Made by a program: the position numbers and the translations under genes. The notes under the pieces are model-generated. The model ran no database searches, was not told where the DNA came from, and saw only the letters and a program-made list of their open reading frames with translations. 64,000 nucleotides of DNA, from NCBI GenBank assembly GCA_022036555.1, contig CM039125.1, forward strand, positions 48,756,110-48,820,109, in the 5' to 3' direction. Source of the DNA: Microstegium vimineum. Lineage: Eukaryota > Streptophyta > Magnoliopsida > Poales > Poaceae. Of this stretch, positions 23,455-34,459 are shown in pieces (position 1 is the stretch's first letter; each line of letters opens with the position of its first letter).

Positions 23455-23685
23455 TAATTAGAAGAATTAAATATAGATTATTTATAAAACTAATTTGTCA
23501 GCCACTATTAATATAAAATAGTCTAGGATTTGACAATATAGTATTACAGTAAATATGTATTAATAATGGATTAATTAGAATTAATAGATTCGTCTCGTAA
23601 AATACTACTTGACGTTGTAATTAGTTTTATAATATAAATTATATTTAATTCATTTAATTAGTATCAAACATCCGATATGACAAGG
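23455..23685. mobile_element. AT-rich MITE
   Basis: The left arm AGATACTAATTAGAAGAATTAAATATAG is mirrored by the right arm ATAAATTATATTTAATTCATTTAATTAGTATC. The internal phrase AATAGATTCGTCTCG is common in a widespread grass MITE family. Non-coding, about 230 bp. Confidence 0.6.
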
Positions 23686-25084
23686 GACTGAAACCACCTG
23701 ACTTTTCTCAGCTTGCGGGCGGGCTGCGCCAACCGAACCACACGGACACACACAGGATTGACTGACGACTACAGTCAGTACGCAAGTGGGCGAATTTGGC
23801 AATAATCCGAGCGAGCCCGTACCGTACGTACGTGACGACGCTTTTATTTTCTTTGGCTACCAACGACACGGCTTGGTTAGTTGGTTAAAATTGGAGCAAC
23901 ACTTGAGCCAAACCAACCAAAAAGGCAATGGACGACGATGCCAGCCCCACCAACGTACCGGCCAGAATAGCCTAGCCACGCTGGCGTCACCGGTTACTGT
24001 CAGCCCCGTTTGCCTCACACTTAATTGTTGTGGCTTAAATCTGTTTTTTGTTATCGTTTTTTTTTTCTAGCCTAGTTTTTTTCTCTTCTTCTTTTTTTGG
24101 CCTCGCTAGCTTTCACTTTTTCCATCAGTAAATACCCCGACTTAATTTACTACCGTGCATGATGCGTCGATAATATCAAGGTTAAATATATCCGTAGCTC
24201 ATGTGGACCAGACGAGGAGCACCCACTTGAGGACGTCGAGAAGCAACTTGCAATGCTGGCTCTTGTTAAATCAAACCCAACAAGCTAAAACGCGATGACA
24301 CAAAACCCCACAAACCCACATGCATCACCAACTAATAATAATAATTTGAGAGCGCGAGAATTGGGGCCATTTTTTTTCAGCTTTGCAATTTGCGTCGTAT
24401 AACGGTTTGGGTACTCAATGAAAGCACACAATGACACAAGCTTGTTGCCCCCCGCCCCGATTCATTGGAAATAATTTTGGTTCGATTTTGCATATTGTTG
24501 TCTTCATTTTACAAAATTATTTTTTTTGTCCGTCTGAATAATTAATCTCCCATGGCGATTCATATAGAAGTGGCACGCAAAAGTGTGGACATCGGGTTGT
24601 CCATTATATTACTATAAGGCCTCTATGGCTCTATGGAATACGAGATTTTTTTTTAACAAAGACAGATTTACACCATCAACTAAACTATATGTCAAACACG
24701 TTTGCTTCACCTTTCAAAGAACGGGTTATCTTCTCTGTTGTTTCTCTTTCGTAGAGCCATTTCATCAACTAGATAGTATTTTGACCTAAAGAGATCGAGA
24801 AATTAAAGGTAAATTAAGCCTCATTCTGAGAAGCCCTATCATACAGACGCTAATGCATTTGTTTGGATAATGTCGAATTTGCATCAATCCACATGTATTG
24901 AGATGAAATTTAGTTTAAATTCTACTTCAATTCACTCCAATGTTTGTCGATTAAGGTGAATTTGACAATATCGAAATAAATGTAGCTATTTGGTTTGGTT
25001 CTAATAAGCACACGCTTGAGGGTAAAGACCGCATGTGAATGGAGCAACTTTTTAATGCTAGGTCTTTAAACCAATTAGGCTTCT
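23686..25084. other. intergenic, no gene seen
   Basis: Mixed composition with a CGTACGTACGTGACGACG stretch near 23824 and T-rich runs near 24050-24100. The short frames are not supported. Confidence 0.4.
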
Positions 25085-25460
25085 CAGGGTACTCCCAATG
25101 GAAGAAACTGACACGATTTCCATAGCATAAGAAATCATCTATAGAAACTATCTTTCACAATGGAGGTGTCTTCGAGTAATAATTATTTTCTCTTTCTCTC
25201 TCCAAACTCTATCTTCTTCCTCCAATGAGAGTGTGTCACGAGCCCCCTGGAAATTGGTGGTTTCTTTCCAATAGTAATTTCATAGTTTCTTGGTGCATTG
25301 GATAAAGTGAAGATCTAATTTCTTCATGAAGAAATCATTTATATGATTTGTGCTCTCTTTCATCATAAATTATGTTGTCATGTCAGCATTTTGCATACGT
25401 GACACCTCATTTAAAGAGGATAGAAACTATCATTAATACACCATTGAGACCGCCCTCAAG
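25085..25460. mobile_element. MITE, hAT-like
   Basis: The left end GGGTACTCCCAATGGAAGAAAC is mirrored by the right end GATAGAAACTATC...CCATTGAGACCGCCCT. The interior carries the same TTTCTATAG and GAAATCAT style as the element at 16408-16713. Boundaries are approximate. Confidence 0.5.
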
Positions 25461-26489
25461 AGGCTATATAATTTGAGAGATTGGGCCCTGTCTTTATTTT
25501 TGTTCCACTAGGCCTTTTGTGTTTGCATTAACGTACGTACGTGTGGGCCCAAGACGAACTTGATGTGATAATAAATTTGTTTGAAAGCTTGGGGCATGTT
25601 TGTTTATAGTGCTGTCCTATATTTTAGTTCAACTTTTGCACTTAGCCCCATTATTGCGTGAACTCCTTTATCAGAGCCATCGAAATCTTGAGCATCAGCA
25701 TATAGGTTCCAGATCCAAGTGACAGTAATAACTAGTGTAAATTCCAACTTTATACGTAACCCTATTTACCATTTAGGGCTCGATCTCTCTCTAGTATGAA
25801 ACAAACATTTATAAAAGAACCATATTTAAAAACCGATCAAACAAAAAAAAATCACTAGAGACGGGTTTTTGGAGAACTCTGAAACACACCTATGACGTTT
25901 TTACGACACATGTCTATGCATTATATTATCGTTCGAACATAGAGAGTTGCTCCCTAAATTCCTAAGCATTCTCCACACACCGTACATAGCTCATAAGTTG
26001 AAAAACATACATCTTTCGTCTAAAACAATTCACACTTCCCAATAAGTCTTTTTTTTTATGTTTGACTAACTTTATAAAAAGGAGCTAAATAAGTACCAAT
26101 AAATTGGTTATACAAAATATAGTTTCATAGAAAAAAATGTTTAGGTCATGTTTAGAATGCGAGATTTTTTCCTCTTCCTATACTTTTTTCTGTGAAAATG
26201 AACTGATTCCTGTAAAATTTCTACGTTCCAAACATATCCTTAGAAAATATAAATATTGATATGGGACGCTTGTTTCATGCATCCACTCTCACACTCTCCG
26301 AGCCATAGGAAACTCGCGTAGTACTCAGCACAGCAGACAGCACCAATAAAACTGAAAGCAACATAAAACCTGGAAATTTAGCTCGAGCAGGTACACACCA
26401 CAGACGTGCATGTGCCGTCGTTAACAGACGATTTTTTCCCTAGAATATCGTTAACCGACGATCTACGTCACACACACGATGATAGGTAC
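25461..26489. other. intergenic, no gene seen
   Basis: AT-rich with no coding signal. The minor ACGTACGTACGTG phrase at about 25530 has no obvious partner. Confidence 0.4.
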
Positions 26490-26704
26490 CGTGCTCCTTC
26501 GATCCATCTCAAAATAATATGTGTTATTTTCACTTTTCGAGAAATAATTTTAATAAAATGTATATTAAAAAATATTAGTATTTATGGTATTATTTAGTAC
26601 CATTGAAAAGATCTTGAATCTAATTTTTTAAAATTTATTTAATAATATATTTTCTACTAATCGAGTTAAACCTATGTCATGTTGACTTATGAGACGGAGG
26701 GAGT
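26490..26704. mobile_element. Stowaway MITE adjoining the LTR element
   Basis: The left end CTCCTTCGATCCATCTCAAAATAA and right end GACTTATGAGACGGAGGGAGTA are the imperfect inverse pair expected of Stowaway. The right end stops only 5-6 bases before the target-site duplication of the LTR element. Confidence 0.7.
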
Positions 26705-26714
26705 AGTATGTTTC

Positions 26715-28049
26715 TGTCGGTGCTTTGACCTAGGGGGTCAATCACCGACTAGTGAATTTGTGTATTGCGTGCTCCCTCTCCCAGATGTGATGCAAGAAAA
26801 ACACAGTATTTATCCTGGTTCGGACAAAAGAAGACCCTACGTCCAGCGGAAAAGGATGAATTGTATTATCTTGCACCGAAGTGCTCGTACAGGGGATACA
26901 AGCTGGTTACACGGATGAACTCGAGGGAGGTCGAGGCCTAGAGCTAGCAGTGCTATATTAGGTGACCCGGATGATTGCTTGAGATGTTGATCAAGCAATT
27001 AGTCGATTGTAGGGTGTGCGGAAGACTTGCTGTCTTTGGTTCTGGTGAGAGTTCGTGTGTGATTGCGGGTAGAGTCGATGATTGTCTCTTGTCCCGTGTG
27101 TCGTCTCTCTCCCTCTCTCTTTCTATTATCCCAACGTCCCCTTTTATAGGCCAAGGGGAGGCTTAGGGTTACAGGAACCTAGTATGTATCGGAATGGGAG
27201 ACATATCCGTGCGCCATGCCTGCGATGAGACGTCGATCGCTGTAGCGGCATGTTCCTTCTGTACTTCCGGTGTTCCGAGGTATGGTGATGGCAGACTGGT
27301 CGTCGCCGGGCAGTATGGCGTGGAACCTGCGAGTTCCACAGTTGAAGAGGGATGGATTGGACGGGTCCCATGCCGCAACAGTCGGGGATGAGGATCGAGC
27401 CCCCGGGTCGAGGGGTATCGAGGCCTGCGTGACCCCGACGTATCCCTGAGGACGCGGTCGAGGGCTACCTCACCCAAGATTCGAGGGGTGCTCCATACCC
27501 AAGGCGTGGCTGCAGTAGTTGTACGGTCGACGGGTAATCCGGGTAGGGGTGATGACTTGACGGATTTGACCGAGGTAGTGAGCGTCCATGGCGTTAGGCG
27601 GGGGCGGGTTCCAGCATAGGATCCCCCTTTTTCCCATACCGGGAGCAGGTGAGCTGATCGAGCCTCCTGTTCTGGGGTCATTCGTTCGACCCCCTGTCCG
27701 TCATTTCGAGGGGTTGAAGTCGAGGGGGGGGTGATCGACCTCTCTCCGCCATTCGAAAGGTCGAGGTTGGGGGTCGTTCGTTCGACCCTCCCTCCGTCGA
27801 TCAAGGGGTCGAGGTTGGGGGTCGTTCGTTCGACCCTCCCTCCGTCGATCGAGGGGTTGAGGTTGAAGGTCGTTCTACCTTCCGTCCCTTTGATCATGGG
27901 TTGGCCCATGATTTGGCCACTTCTGTTGGTGGGGTAGGCCTCCGCCTGGTGGGCCTTCCTCCATTGCTCGGTCGATTGTTGGGTTTCGCCTGGATGTTTA
28001 GGCGTTAGATTATCGTGGGTTAGGGTACCCCTTATCTTTGTACCCGACA
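26715..28049 (-). repeat. downstream LTR of the 15.5-kb gypsy element
   Basis: The 1,335-bp LTR begins TGTCGG and ends CCGACA on the plus strand. Inside is a short tandem repeat of about 50 bp (GTCGTTCGTTCGACCCTCCC, 27765-27870), found in both LTRs. It differs from its partner by scattered mostly C/T or G/A changes, densest in the first 200 bases; by eye a few per cent overall. Confidence 0.93.
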
Positions 28050-29437
28050 GTAGCCCCCGAGCCTCTATGCGGATAAGAAGAATCCACATAGGGGCTTTTG
28101 GCGATGATCTGCAGAGTTAGTATATGGTTTGATTCTCCGCGGGGTGCGCACGAGCGCACCCCGCGGGGGTAGCCCCCGAGGCCCCTGAGGAGTGATTAAG
28201 GACTCCTCTGGGGCTTTGATTTGTGTCTTACCTGGGGGAGCGATGTTAACTGGGGTTGTAGCGCCCCATCGAGGGGTCAACCCGGTTTACCAGGTCTTGA
28301 ATGTTTTCGACTCTCTTTCATCGAGGGGTGTCGTGCGTAGTCGAGCCCCCGAGCCTCGTGCAGCTGGGGTGTTGCTACCTCTTAGCATCCTTCCCACGGA
28401 TCCTTGCGCTCGGATTGTGAGGCGAAGAGCGTCGAGCTATCCTCGTTTGGCCGAGCATCGAAGTCCGCTGTGAGCTGGTAACGGGGAGATCCAAGAGAGG
28501 ACTCGTGCACCGCTCGATAGGGGTCGACAGAAGCCCTGAGGCGCCCTCATTAAGCGAAACCGTACGGGTTACCAAGGTGCCGACTCCGTTCGCTGGGAGT
28601 CGGTGGCTCGATGCCTCCCGTCGTGGGGATCCTTCGGTACTCCCAGGTTTTGCCTTGGATATGTCCCGGGGGTCTCGAGAGTTCGTTCTCGAGCGGGGCC
28701 TCGTATTGTCTCCCCCTGGGTCATCCCTGACTCGGATACTCGAGGGCGGCTGTCGAACCCTGTTCGAGGGCCAGCCTTCGCCCCCTCGAGATTTGAGGGT
28801 GGACCGGAGTTCGTAACCCTGGGTCCTCCCTGACTCGGGGTACTCGAGGGAGGCTGTCAAACCCTGTTCGAGGGCCAGCCTTCGCTCCCTCGAGATTTGT
28901 GGGTGGAACGAAGTCCATTTTACTTCCCTAGGAAGGAACTGCTCGAGAGCGGTTGTCGAAACCCTTTCGAGGGCCAGCCTTTGCTCCCTCAAGAGCTCGA
29001 GGGACGGGTCAACGTCCGTTGTTTACCTCCGAAGGTAACGCTCCACATTCCTTGTCGTTGGTCGTGGGGCGCGCCTTTTTAGGAGATGTCCCTTCGTCGG
29101 CGTGCGGCGGGCATGGAGGGCGGCGAGAACTCCGACGACGCGACAGGTGTCCCTTACCCTATGGATCCCTGAGGGGAGTTAGGTGAGCGCATTTAATGCA
29201 GAGACTTACCTGCCTTTTCGACGGATCTGCCCGTTGCGCTTCTGTTCATATATATATATATATGGGGATAGGGCTTTGGCTCTCTCACGTTCTCCATTGC
29301 CTTCCCTGCCTCCTTCGTTCCCGCCTTTGCCTTCATCGTCCTCTGAGCTTCGCATCTCTGCGCGCGAGTAAGGAGAGGAAAAGATTGGGAAAACACCTTC
29401 AACACCTGTCTCCGAGCACATCCGCTTCCCCGCTGCC
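28050..29437. repeat. non-coding spacer with about 104-bp tandem repeat and TATA-like box
   Basis: This lies between the downstream LTR and the antisense ORF. Three degenerate units of about 104 bp occur at 28715-29000; each contains a TCCCTGACTCGG or CTCGAG phrase and then CGAGGGCCAGCCTT. A (TA)n box sits at 29249-29264, about 175 bases upstream of the antisense ORF start, followed by GGGATAGGGCTTTGGCTC, so it could act as an internal promoter for that ORF. Confidence 0.6.
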
Positions 29438-32400
29438 ATGGCCAACTACACCCTGCGCAGCTCGGACGACTGGCTCCCTTCGACGGTGACCGCAGAGCGG
29501 TTAGGAGAGCTGGTGGGGAGCGGCCTTCTCCGGCCTATCACTTCGGCGAACCGACAGGAGTGGATGGCGCCGCCGGAGTCGGATCACGAGCCCAACCCAC
29601 TAGAGGGCTACGTGGTCAGCTTCGAGGCCTTCCACCGGGTAGGGCTGGGATCCCAACCAACCGTCTCTTGCGGGGGATCCTCCATCACTACGGCGTGGAG
29701 CTCCAACACCTCTCCCCAACGACGTCTCCCACACGGCGGTCTTCACCGCCGTGTGCGAGGGGTACCTGAAGATGGAGCCGCACTGGGAGCTGTGGCTTCA
29801 TCTGTTCGAGGCAAGCCTGTTCCATGCCCCGACCGGGACTGGCCAACGGAGGATGGTCCGGGCGGGGTGCTGCAGCATCGGCCCCAAGAGGGCCGAGGGC
29901 TGGATCTCGGTGAAGATCAAGTCGAGCCACGCGGGGTGGCACTCCGGGTGGGTTTACTTGAGGAACGACGACGGCTTGTTTCCCCCTTACACTGGGAGGA
30001 CAATTGAGTCGAAGCCCCCCAACTGGAAGTACGACGTCCCGCAGAAGAAGCAGAAGCACCTCGACCACCTGCTCAGCGCGATCTCCCGCCTAAGGCGGGA
30101 GGGGCTTACGGCGGTGATCGTCGCGTCGGCTTTCCACCAGTGGCGGGTCGTGCCGCTGATGGCCCGCCCGCTGCGCCTCGACAAGATGCGCCCTGGGTTG
30201 GATCTCAAGGGGTGCCGTCTCGCAGAGTACGCGTTGCTCCTCGAGAGGGTGGTCCGTCGGGTGCGTGCCTCCTTTGCCGGTGGGTTCGAGGTGGGACACA
30301 TTGCCAGCATCCCCATGGTGCCAGATCGGGGCCACGTCGAGTTGGTATGTCGTTTCTTCCTCCGTTAGTGTCCACTTGTCCGTCTTGCCTTTTCTCCTTT
30401 GCATGCCTCCTAACCACCTCGCATCCCTCAGGGTAACGTCGTCTTCCGGAAGTCGCGGCCACCGGTGAAGGAGGAGCGCAACGACTCCCAGGTGAGACAC
30501 TTTCTGACCGATCAGGCCAAAAAGGACAAGGATGCAGCCAAGAAGGACAAGAGCAAAAATGGCCGTGAGAGGACGGAGCATGACCAACGCCGGTCACGAC
30601 GAAGGCAAGCCGGCCTCTCCTCGGAGGAGTCTCCCTCGGAGGAGGATGAGGAGTCAAGCGGTGGCGAGGTTATTAAGAACAGTGGCGTGATGTAGTAGCA
30701 TCGGAATGCGACCGTTACTTCGAGTCTGACGGATGTCACCTTTGTGCAGGAAGAGGAGTCGGAAGAGGAGGAGGAGGAGGCGCCCGCGCAAGGGGCGACC
30801 ACCGGTGGCGGAGGGGAGAGGGGGTCGCATCGAGGTCGGCCCCGACCGCTGGGACCGAGTCGGGTGGCGAGCGCCCCGGAGCTTCCCAGAGTGAGGTGGC
30901 GCGGCAGACGCGTAACCGTTCGTCGCAGTCCCCATCGAGGGGTCGATCGAGCGCGCCGCCGGCCCCTTCTCGGTCTGGCGCCCAGTCGTCGGACCCGTCG
31001 ATCCAGGATGGGTCCATGGTGGTGGCGACGAGGACGGCATCGACCCCCGCCAAGACTACGACGCTGGCAGCGTCGACGGCCCCCGCCGTGGGCAGCAGTC
31101 GCGGCGGCGGTGGGAGTGGCTCCCGAGGTGCCGCTTAGAAGCCCCCGGGCGGCTTGAGGTCTGCTGGTCGGGCCCCCATGATTCCGCTGGGGTAAGTTCC
31201 TTCTCCTTAGGTTTCGAATTTTCCTTGTATACATACTTTGCGCTTACCGTCGCGAGCGTGTTCTTTTTTCAGGGTGAAGCGGTCGTTGGAGGCCGCGTCC
31301 CTTACCCCGGCCAAGAAGCTGAGGGTGGAGGTTGCGTCCAGGATGGCGGCTGGAGGCGGCTCTACTGGCTTGTCCCCCTCGACCCTCACCCCCAGCGCGG
31401 GGTGGGTGGTCAAGGCGTAGGAGGCGTTGGTGCGCGGGCGGGCGCAGTCGGCCGCGGAGCGGCTCGAGCGGTGGAGGAGGCGGGTCGATCCGTCGCGTCG
31501 ATGGGGTCCGTCGAGCGGAGCGGGTGAAGCCGCGCTTATCGCGCCGTCAGGGGAGGTCGCGCCTGCGACCTTGGTGGGGACGGGGCCGGCGCCAGCAGAG
31601 GTCGTGGCGGAGGAGGTCGAGCCGCCGGGCTCGACGGGTGCGGGACCGACGCCAGAGGCGGCCGTGGCGACGGGGGTCGAGCCCCAACCCTCCGCTGAGG
31701 TGGAGGTGGTGGTCCTGACCGCGACTGGAGAGGAGGAGACTCCGGAGCAGCCGGCGCCGTTGCGGTGGCCCGAGAGCCTCGTGGCACTAGAGGCGCACCA
31801 AGAGATCGAGCGCGAGGAGAAGGCGCGGCAGGAGGGAGGTGTATAGCTGAGCCTTCGTCCCCCTCAGTCAACGTTGTCTGAGGGGGAAGATCGTGCTGCG
31901 GCCCTATCCTTCGCGGTTTCGGCTGCCCCTTCGTCGGGCGCGGGAGAGGCGACGATGACGGTGGAGGCCACCGATGAAGAGGTGGCTAAGATGGTGGCGG
32001 AGCTGGTGGACCCAGCGGAGATGGCCGCGGCGACGGCTCCCCGGTCGGAACCGGAGGGGACCATCGTCGCAGCGCACGGGAGCGGCGCGCCAGACGTAGC
32101 CATGTCCGAGGCATTAGCTCGTCCTCATCTCGAGGTCGGGCAGTCGTCGTCTCGAGGTGATCCGCCCTCTAACTTAGTCGACATGGAGGGAGGGGACCGC
32201 GGTGAGCCTGCTACATTGGGTGCTAACGTGTGTTTTTTCACCGCGCAGGGTTATTCTCACGACGGGGACCTCTTCCGCCTAGAGGCTCTGACCCGGAGGG
32301 GCCGGCGGCGGCCCTGCAAGATGACTCTGAGGTCAGGAGTGCCCGGCTCGAGGGGGCGACCTCCTTCCCCACTCTGGCGGAGCGGGTGATGCTCCACAGG

Positions 32401-33905
32401 GGTGACCTCGAGATGCGCCAGGGCATCATGCGGGAGGTCAAGGAGAGGATCGACCGCCACAGGAAGTTCTGGGGGCAGGAGCCCCTCGAGCTGGCCGACC
32501 CCCAAGACCCAGGGCGCACCTTCTTCAAGCTCGATGATCAAGCCGAGCTCGGGGAGTGGGACCACCTGGAGGAGTTCCGGGCGTGGCTTGCCCATGTGGT
32601 ACGCGTGTCGGCGGAGGTTGCTTCCGCGGATTTGTACCGGGGATGGAAGTAAGCCTCGTTTTCTCTCTTATCTTGCTTGGGTCATTTTGCTGTTCTTTTC
32701 TGATGACCTTCCTTTTTATCCCTGTCAGGTGTTGATGGCGAGGTCGTACGATAAGTCCTAATTCATCCTCCGGGCGCAGAAGCAGCTCCCCACCCTTCGC
32801 GCATCGCTGGAGAGGGCGGAGGTCGAGGCTGCCCAGGCGAGGGGCTAGGTGGCCACCGCATGGGGGAGGTCGAGGCTGCTCGGGAGGAGGCCTCTTCCTC
32901 GCGGTCGAGGGCTGAAGCTGCCCTCAAAGAGGTCGCCGAGGCTGGGTAGCAACGGGACGCCGCCCAGGAGGCCCAGCGTAAGGCTGAGGAGGAGGCCGCC
33001 GTGCTGAGGAGGAACTGGTCTAGGCGACGGGTCGTGCCCGGCTGCTCGAGGGCGAGTTGGCGGAGGCGGCCACCGACCGCGCCTCTCTCGAGGAACAGGT
33101 CCGGGCGCTGTAGTCGGGCATCGATGTCGTCTCCCGGGACCGCGACGCGCTGAACGTCGCGGAGCAGAAGGCGCGGGTCCGGATCGCCATCTTGGAGGAG
33201 GACGTGGCTGCCAAGGTGAGGGCCCTCGAGGGCACCGGTGAGCTCATCGAGGAGCTCCGGGCTGAGAAGAGTGACCAAGCTGCGGATCTCGCCGACGCCC
33301 GCCGCCGACTCCAGGAGGTCGAGCAGGCCTACGTCACCCTGGACACGCACGCCCAAGGTGAGTTTTCTAGCACTATTGCTGAGCTTGCTCGGTCTCTACC
33401 CTTCCCCTGTTTTTGGTTTTGACAGAGTTCCTTGTTTGTTTCGGCAGCCCTCGAGGAAGATAAGGCTCGAACCCATGAGGATCTGGGTAGCCTCCAGAGC
33501 ATCCACTGGGCGGAAGCGGCCCTGAACGAGAGGCTCGAGGGCGCCATCTCCGCCTTCTGCGACGACATGGGGATCGAGCCGGAGCCGGCGGTCGAAGGCG
33601 ACGCGCGAGGAGACTCCCTCCTGCGCCGCTTCTACTCCATGACCTGAGCGGTGACGGAGCAAGTCCGTGCTGCTCTGCATGTGGGCATGAAAAGGGCGCT
33701 CGCGGCCGTCCGCTCGGGCTACTCCTACGACCTCGACGTCGTCGCTCGTGGGTTCGTCGTCAACCCGGAGCTGAGCGACGAGGCTAACGTGGCGAGATGC
33801 CACGAGCTGATTGAGGCCGTAGAGGTGCCCGAAGGCGAGCTGGCGAAGCTCTTCGAGCCTGAAGTGCTCTCCTCGGCGGATGGAGATGGCGGTGGCGACA
33901 ATTGA
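29438..33905 (+). CDS. antisense ORF of the gypsy element (Transposase_28 / gypsy-type transposon domain), frame-broken and intron-containing
   Basis: It runs opposite to gag-pol. The start MANYTLRSSDDWLP leads into a conserved N-terminal region (to about 30350) resembling the plant Pfam family named putative gypsy type transposon (PF04195). Two single-base gaps in runs (GGG at 647-649 and CCCC at 714-717 of 29 kb) shift the frame; otherwise the protein continues. Plausible introns follow (donor after 30342, acceptor CCTCAG at 30431; donor at 33358, acceptor GGCAG before 33449). Then come acidic/serine-rich and glutamate-rich segments and a coiled-coil-like C-terminus with stops, for example TGA near 33646. 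Its function in the element life cycle is unknown. Exon joins are tentative. Confidence 0.65.
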
Positions 33906-34459
33906 GGCCTGTGAGCCGAATCTGGACAAGAAGGTCCATGTAAAATAAGTTAGTTCTGTGTCAAACCGGTGTCGAGCCCCTGAGGGCTTTGAAACTTTAA
34001 CATGCTTCATTTGCAATGCATATGTTTTTATCTCTCGAGTTGTCCCTATTTTTCCTTGCCCGAGCTGCTTTTTAGATTAAGTGTTCGACGCGTGCTCGTA
34101 TCCTTCGAGGGGGGGGGGAGCGAGTGGAGGTACCGTAGCCCGAAGGCGTAGGAGAGCCCCCGGCTTGACAACCCTCGACCCTTAGGGAGTTCTAGGCGCT
34201 TTTTGCTTAGTCACGGAGCGTACTTGGGGCAAGGATGGAAAGAGAAGCGTCGAGTTTTAGAAAAAATGTTCGAGTTTTTTAGGGACTTAGGGAGGGGGGT
34301 CCCCCCTTGTCAGCCCCCGAGGGAGGCTTGACTTTGCAGGACCAGAGTCGAGGCTACCTCAGAGTAATGAACGGACGTGAAATGTATTTCGAGAACATTT
34401 TATTCATTTATGATGCGATAAATGTACATAATGCAGAAAATGTACGAGGCCTCGAGGCC
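33906..34459. other. convergent non-coding junction between antisense ORF and pol
   Basis: The antisense ORF (+) ends at 33905 and the pol frame (-) ends at 34460, so the two converge here. The spacer has G-rich runs (34110-34118) and no coding signal. Both transcripts would need to terminate in or beyond this stretch. Confidence 0.5.

Noticed and set aside
28715..29000. CRISPR-like spaced repeats
   Set aside because: The repeats are long, contiguous and degenerate with no unique spacers, and the genome is eukaryotic; this is an ordinary tandem repeat of a retroelement.
29438..33905. Host gene nested in the retrotransposon
   Set aside because: The same kind of antisense ORF appears in the second, related element at 61237-64000, and antisense ORFs are known in Tat-lineage elements, so it belongs to the element.
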